Below, in pieces: positions 57,841 to 64,000 of a DNA stretch of 64,000 nt (position 1 is its first letter; each line of letters starts with the position of its first letter). The position numbers and the translations under genes were made by a program. The DNA is taken from positions 64,128,771-64,192,770 of the forward strand of contig CM066737.1 of assembly GCA_033961575.1 (NCBI GenBank), given 5' to 3'. Source of the stretch: Aselliscus stoliczkanus. Lineage: Eukaryota > Chordata > Mammalia > Chiroptera > Hipposideridae. A model generated the notes under the pieces. The model ran no database searches. It was not told the origin of the DNA and saw only the letters and a program-made list of their open reading frames with translations.

Positions 57841-59337
57841 TGGAGGGCAGTGTACACAGCTGTCCTCATCTATTCCAGCACAGGGCTTAGTAAGAGATAG
57901 ATCTGGCTTCCTGCATTGCTCATGTTTTGCATTTCCTTTTCCCTAGTGCTTCTATTGTTATAGGAATTAGTCTTGGGGCTAGAGAAGAATATCCAGAAAA
58001 TTCTTAGGGACATCATCAGAATGGTTCCACTTCTTCCAGCAATCTGAACCCCCCAGAGCAATGGCAATAAAAAGCAATTATGAGATATACCTTCCTGATG
58101 TTAGGAATCATTATTAACCTGAGCACTTTTTGCTGATAGTTGACGTCCTATGATATTCACACCCTTCCAAATTTGGCAGCTCTTAATACTTACTCCAGCA
58201 TCACGGATTCATGTTCCCTGTGTAAGCTAAAGCATTGTGCACATTGAGGCTTCAGGGAGCACAGCTGCTTCCGGTTAGCAGTAATACAGTGAACCCTATG
58301 TCCAATTATATGGCCAAACAATTAGCAGCAGCCTGTGTACTCAATAAATTGTTGGTTGGTGGCTGGCTCTATTTAGAAGTTGCGAATGGTAATTATGGCA
58401 GTAGCATATTTCAGCTAGTGATACAACAGGCAAGATGAGTAAGGCATTTGTTTAGAGCAGCTGGTTCTTTGGATAGACAGAAACCCAGATGGAGTAGTTC
58501 CGAGTGACTGAGCATTATTAGTAAGGTTATGTAGTGTTCTGGCACACACTCATCTCTGCTTTGGGAAGATTTCAGTCGGGTCTGCCCAGTTAAGAACTTG
58601 GAACAAGAAGCTAGAATATAAAGAAGATACTTTATGTGAAAAAAGCGATTTTTAAAAATGAACTAAGATTTCATTGATACCAATCATGTCTTAAAATTAT
58701 TTTGGCACACTCTAGATTTTAGAAAGCATAAGGAAAACTAATTGTAAGTTAGGTTCATAGGGATTTATATATAAATTTGTATATAAATTTATGAAATAAA
58801 AATACATTACATTTTACTCTGGCTATAAATAATAGATTATACAGCTTTTTGAAATAGGGTGAAAACCAAATTGGAATTTGTACAATGTATATTCTTAAAT
58901 ATGACAAGAGAGCTGGGAAAATAAAAAGAGAATTGGCATAGCCTGGTGGTCCCTCCATTCTTATTTTTAGATATTCTTTTGGGAAAGCCTCTCTGGGACA
59001 AGATATGCTGCCCAGGCGAGTCAGCAAACTACTTTTGTGTGTCAAAACCTAGATGTCTATTCATCACTAAAGATCTCATATGAAATAGGTATTTTTTAGA
59101 GGAGTTTTTAATTTTTCAGAAAATATATCTTCCTATAAGGAGAAACAAATGGTGTTTATAATTTCTGATTCCCCTTATGGAATATCATTCCCTGAATATA
59201 TTGAGTATTTTGATATTTTTTACAAGTATTGATTTATTTGCATTTATTGATGATTCAACTGGTCATCATTTCAGCACTGTTAGTATAATTTCTGTAGCCA
59301 GAGGAAGTATTTATGACTTAGTTATTTCTCGGAATAT
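57841..59337. other. Unassigned stretch
   Basis: No gene or named repeat. The section 58,120-58,460 has balanced composition with a 67-codon featureless frame and might be unique sequence. Confidence 0.35.
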
Positions 59338-59397
59338 TTTTTTTTTGAGGGCAGTGTCACTAGCCCTCATATGTGGGACCTGAACTGGGGCCGCTGG
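59338..59397 (-). mobile_element. 5'-truncated short SINE
   Basis: T tract, then gagggcagtgtcactagccc, stopping at ggggccgctg; the last 45 bp of the usual head are absent. gacttagttattt occurs before (about 59,315) and directly after it, so the truncation happened at insertion. Confidence 0.85.
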
Positions 59398-59588
59398 GAC
59401 TTAGTTATTTTTCAACAAGTAAATTGCAGCAACAACTTGACAGTGTAGTTCATTGCTTGGTGCCAAACCATTATAATAATTGTGCTTGAAATTCTTTAGC
59501 ATGAAATCTACATTCTATCCACGTGGTCTCAAAAAATCAGGTATTTGCAAAAGATTATACAAAGAAGAGCTATAAAAAGAGAATTCCT

Positions 59589-59732
59589 GGGCTGGCCGAG
59601 TAGCTCAGTTGGTTAAGAGCTCGCTCAAGAGTGCGAGCTGAGCTCTGAGCAACGGCGGTTTGATGCCAGCCCTAGCTGAGTTGCCGTTGAGCTGCCAACA
59701 GGTGGCAGGATGGCTCAGCTTAAAAAAAAAAA
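59589..59732 (+). mobile_element. SINE form T2
   Basis: gggctggccgagtagctcag head, ending ggcaggatggctcagctt plus A13. Exact duplication aagagaattcct. Confidence 0.92.
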
Positions 59733-61420
59733 AAAGAGAATTCCTTATTTAACAATATATTTACTTACTTTGTGCCATGAGATAGTATAAACAAAAATAA
59801 AATGAGATAAATCTGATTATGCTAGAAGGACATGTAAGTTAAAATAAGTTGTTTCATAGGTACAAATATGTTTTCCTTTTTTCATTCCCTGCATTCATTA
59901 TATTATACCTAACCAAATCTAAAAATTATCATACTTAGACATTTTCTTTTATGTGTACCCACTTTTTTTCTTTTCTCCCACTTAGTATCAATATTAAAGA
60001 CAGTTTTGGTAGCAATTATCAACTTTTTTCAATTACATAAACTCTATTTCTGAAGTCTCTGTAAAACTAGTAGGTAAAACTTTGTTCTGTGTTTCTCTCT
60101 GCTCCATTTTTGGAGGGCAGTGGTCTGCCTCTCCCAGTTTCCATGCACAGTGTATTCGCAACAGTCAGCATTGTACTTGCCCCTATCTGCTGGCTTTCTT
60201 GACAATACAGTAGTTGGAATTAGTGTATGTTTTCTCCTACATTTCTCTAGTGTCTTTCAACGGAGTTGAAGATGTGTACAGATGGAGTGGTGTATGTGTG
60301 CTTTTAGAGCTCCTAAAAAGAACCAGGGAATAGGTAACATTTGGACAATTCTCTAAATTTCTGATTCTTGTAACCATAAAGCCTGACATTGGAATTTATG
60401 CTATAAGCTGCCCTCATTGCCAAGATCGACCCTGTTAGAGTAGTATGCTTGTGTAATCCCATCCTTAAAATCTCTGGAGTAAAAGGGTAGTTTTTAAGGG
60501 TCAACCATGGGAGCTTTTATTAATGTTGCTTGAAATATTACCTACACATTTGTTTTCTTTCAGGTCATTATGCTACTAGTATATTTTAAAAAGTATTTTA
60601 ATAACCCAAAAGAATTAGCATCCTTTTCCACAATGCTTACTTACCAAACTTTTTTTTCCTCCTTAAATGCAGTAAAAGTCTAGAGCAATAATTTCTAAAA
60701 AGCAAAGTAATTCCTAGGTGTCCCTCGATTCATTTTTAGAGTTGTCACTATTTGCATATAAAATATGTCACAGATGTCTCAAAAATATGAGACAGCTATA
60801 TATCAGAAGACAGAAAATAATTTCTAGAAATAATGAGAATGATAGCAAAATCCATAACTTTTAACTACAAATATTGTATTTTATTTACTATAAAAACTAT
60901 ACAAAATTTCAAGATTGACAATGAATTTTATTGGTATATGCATATGTTTGCAAATATCTATTAACCTGTATTCATTAAATCCCTTTAAACCTCCCTTTGG
61001 TCCCTGATATCATTCATATGCTACAGAGAACAGGAACTTCAGACACATTTTTCATCTCCATAGCAATTTGATTATAGAAATACTCCAGAGAATTCATCGT
61101 TGATTATAAATTATGTCTGAATTCAGATAAGTGTCCTTTCCTGAATCAGAACTCCTATGTTATTCTATCCTATGGAGGTCCTGCTCTAACAGTCAAGATA
61201 ACTGACTGTAAACTGCAAGATTCTCTTCAGTAGAATTCAGTGCTTCTGTGGTCATACTGTCTACTGATTATCATTTCCTTATTAGTGAAACAACACATGG
61301 TCTTTTCACTATGTGTGAAAAGCAAATTCAGTGGGTTTCTAGCTCTGTGCCAAGATTATACTGCTTTTCTTAGGTTGACAGTCAGCTTTGGCATTTGGCT
61401 GTTCTCCTGGTATGTTTTTT
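59733..61420. other. Unassigned stretch
   Basis: AT-rich. No repeat or gene is recognised; all frames are below 70 codons apart from the one starting at 61,240, which runs into the SINE at 61,421. Confidence 0.4.
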
Positions 61421-61549
61421 GTGGGTTTTTTGTTTTGTTTGTTTGTTTGTTTTTTGAGGGCAGTGTCGCTGGCCCTCATATGTGGGACCAGAACCGGGGC
61501 TGCTGGCTTCCCAAGCCAATGCTTAACCACCGCGCCACTCAGCTGGCCC
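61421..61549 (-). mobile_element. Short SINE (form S), antisense
   Basis: (TTTG)n tail. Flanks ttctcctggtatgtttttt and ttctccaggtatgttttt. Head nearly intact. Confidence 0.92.
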
Positions 61550-61931
61550 TTCTCCAGGTATGTTTTTGATAGACACTGCTTCTCATGAAAGAGAGAGGAT
61601 ATCATTACACTCTGTCAATATGTGATAGCAGACTGCCCCCAGAAATTATGTTTCAGCTGCTAAGTTGGGGTTTGATTTCATACTGCTTGCCACATCCATT
61701 AGAAAATGAGTAATCATATTGCCTTAAAAATAGTTATTAAACATTGAATGTATGCAAAATAATATAAATTATATGTAAGACATAATGAATTATAATGAGT
61801 GCTCTTCCCTCACCCAGTTTAAGAAAAATAACATTATCATTACCCTTCCAACTCCACTGAGTGCCTCACCTTTCCCTCCTCTCATCGAGGTAGTCTCTAT
61901 CCTGAATTTTGTGTTTATCATTCTCTTACTT

Positions 61932-62389
61932 TTTTTTTAAAGATTTTATTGAGGAACTGGGGGAGGGGAACAGCGTTGGGGAACTGGGGAAGGGGAACAG
62001 ACAAGTTGCTGTCCTTTTGTTCTTCAGTCTAGTTGTGGAAGACATTGCTTCACTAGCCCATGTTGGTGTTGTCATTGCACTCTTCTCGGGTGAGGCAGTT
62101 CGGTCACCGGCCTCTGGAGGGTCGCTCACAACGGCTCTTGGCAGCTCACACTGGCTGCCGGCCTCTCACGCTGGCTGCCGGCCACTCACTGTAGCCTATG
62201 GCAGCCCACTGCAGCAGGAGCTGCAGCTATGCCGACCCGGGGACTCACAGCAGCCCAGCTCCTGGTGGAGCTGTTGTTCACCATCTTAGCTATAGAGGGC
62301 AGTGTCACTGGCCCTCATATGTCGGATCCGAACCAGGGCCGCTGGCATCCCAAGCCAGCTCTTAACCAACGTGCCACTTGGCTGGCCCT
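61932..62389 (-). mobile_element. Long SINE (form L/B hybrid), antisense
   Basis: aaagattttattgagg at the left, cttggctggccc at the right. The body has form L phrases (cactggctgccggcc) and form B ones (cgggtgaggcagtt, ttgttcaccatcttagct). Flanks tctcttac and tctcttgc. Confidence 0.88.
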
Positions 62390-63186
62390 CTCTTGCTTTT
62401 CTTTATACTTTACCATACATGTTTGTATCGCTGAAAAAGATCATCTTTTTAGTTTCATACCGTTTAATCTTTAAACACAAGAAATCATACTGTAGGCATT
62501 TTCTGTGGTTCGTTTTTAAGATAAGTAGTATGTTCTTCAGCCACGCTCATGTTGTTTCCTGAAGTTTTAGTTCCTTATTATTTGCTGCTGTGTAGAAAAT
62601 TCCAGTATGTGACTACTTCAGAATGTATTTATTAGCTCTACTATTGATGGACATTTGAGTTATTTCCATTATTTTAACTATTACAAACAGGGCTGTTATG
62701 AACACTTTTGTAGCTATCGTCTGGTGCATATCTGCAAGAGTATATCCAGTGAATGTATGTGACCTAGTTGCTGGGTCACAGGGGATGTGCCACTTCAACT
62801 TTATTATAGATAATGGCAATTTGTTTTTCAAAATTGTCATGTATAAGTGCTTCCGTCACGCTCCATCTTTTAGAACACTTAATATTGTCAGACTTAAATG
62901 TTTGCCAGTCTTATGAGTGTGAGATAGTTTCACATTTCGGCTAATTTTGCCAACCACCTAGTAATGAGGTTGAGCTTCTTACATCTGCTTTTTGGCTGTA
63001 TGTGCTTCTGTGAAGTGACTGGCCGTGCTTTTGCCCATTTGTCTATTAGGGATTTGTATTATGATATTGATTTTTAAAAATGCACTCTGGATGCTAATCC
63101 TTTTTCAATTATGTTTTGCAAATCTATTCTCTCAGTTTGTGATTTGTCTTTTCATTTTAATGACGTTTCGATGAACAGATGTTTTA

Positions 63187-63806
63187 TTTATTTATTTATT
63201 TATTTATTTTTAATTAGTTTCAGGTGTACAACACAGTGCAATAGTTATACTTTTTACCCCTCAAAGTGACAATCCCTCTCCCCCATTTAGCCACCCCACT
63301 CCTCCCCCCATATCATATATATTTATTACACTTCCTCTGACTGCCTTCCACATTATAATCCACATCCCGTGACTATCTATAATTCAATTACAGTTGGTAT
63401 ACAATATTATACAACCTCAGCTTCAGGTGTATAGTGCAGTGATCAAGCTTCTATTCCATCCATGAAATGGTCTCCCTAACAAGACATATGACCATCTGAC
63501 ACCCCACAAAATATTTACAACATTATTAATTATATTTCCCAAACTGTCTTTCATATCCCTGTGGCAATATTGTAGTTGCCTATTTTTGCTATCTAATCCT
63601 TTCCACTTCTCCCTCATCCCCACCCCTCTCCCAATTAGCAACCCTGATTTTCCTCTATATCTATGAGACAGTTTCTGTTTACTTTGCTCATTCATTCAAT
63701 TTTTCAGATTCCACATATGAGTGAGATCATATGGTATTTGTCTTTCTCTGACTGACTTATTTCACTTAACATAATAGTCTCTAGGTCCATCCATATCATT
63801 GCAAAT
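63187..63806 (-). mobile_element. 5'-truncated L1 3' end with target duplication
   Basis: A (TTTA)n tail at 63,187-63,210, then the reversed 3' end to 'tccatccatatcattgcaa'. tgaacagatgtttta occurs at about 63,171 and 63,810. The inserted piece has no coding frame. Confidence 0.85.
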
Positions 63807-64000
63807 GGTGAACAGATGTTTTAAATTTAAGCATAATCAAATTTGATAATCTTTTCCTTTATGTTTTTTCTTTGTGTGTTTTGTTTAATGAATTCTTCCC
63901 TAGAAGTTCACAAAGATATTTTTTCTACATTGTTTTTCTAAAAGTTTACATTCCTGCCTTTTACATTTAACTTTTAAAATCTATTTTGTTGCGGTCGTTG

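Larger units (their letters stand above)
61780..64000 (-). mobile_element. Old L1 3' region, antisense, with two later insertions
   Basis: 'ctatcctgaattttgtgttt', 'ctattgatggacatttgagt', 'acaaacagggctgttatgaa', 'gttgctgggtcacaggggat', 'tgaggttgagcttcttacat' and 'gcccatttgtctattaggga' follow the antisense L1 ORF2-end order. It is split by a long SINE (61,932) and by an L1 (63,187), and continues to the window end. Confidence 0.7.

Overview
This window reads as intergenic or intronic mammalian DNA, AT-rich and dominated by transposable elements. I find no intact host protein-coding gene and no exon-intron gene model. The best clue to the organism is a set of tRNA-derived SINEs. About 29 copies occur in 64 kb, in three forms: a short form of about 100 bp, a long form of about 430 bp, and a second tRNA-like family of about 145 bp. 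The long form ends in an AATAAA signal followed by TCTTT and resembles, from memory, the Rhin-1 family of horseshoe and leaf-nosed bats. Together with many small hAT and Tc1/mariner elements this suggests a yinpterochiropteran bat (Rhinolophoidea or a close relative). That is an inference; no search was run.

Layout. 0-8 kb: MER20-like hAT remnants with a nested hAT element, an old L1-type repeat split by two TA-inserted DNA transposons, SINEs, an antisense L1 ORF2 fragment and a MIR split by a (CA)n tract. 8-20 kb: mostly unassigned sequence, a second mariner copy, a sense-strand L1 3' end, small inverted-repeat elements and SINEs. 20-31 kb: an antisense L1 (about 22.3-26.1 kb) carrying SINEs and a younger L1 insertion, then a nested SINE cluster (26.5-27.7 kb) and an LTR-like repeat. 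31-49 kb: LTR-like repeats, SINEs, microsatellites and long unassigned stretches, some of which look like candidate conserved noncoding DNA. 49-57 kb: an antisense, internally deleted L1 interrupted by a 3.7-kb processed retrocopy of a UPF0235-family gene (C15orf40-like). That retrocopy contains a nearly full-length Tigger1 DNA transposon. 57-64 kb: old antisense L1 pieces, one carrying a 134-bp tandem duplication, more SINEs, and an L1-in-L1 insertion with clear target duplication.

The most informative locus is 50,799-54,556. A 12-bp target-site duplication, a poly(A) tail and an AATAAA signal define one L1-mediated insertion on the minus strand. It has a short UPF0235 reading frame near its 5' end and about 3.3 kb of 3'-UTR-like sequence that includes a MIR and Tigger1. 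Nothing here works as an operon or pathway. The elements relate to one another through nesting, which gives an order of insertion events. I found no evidence for a new functional system; the findings are mainly about transposon biology and the retrocopy.
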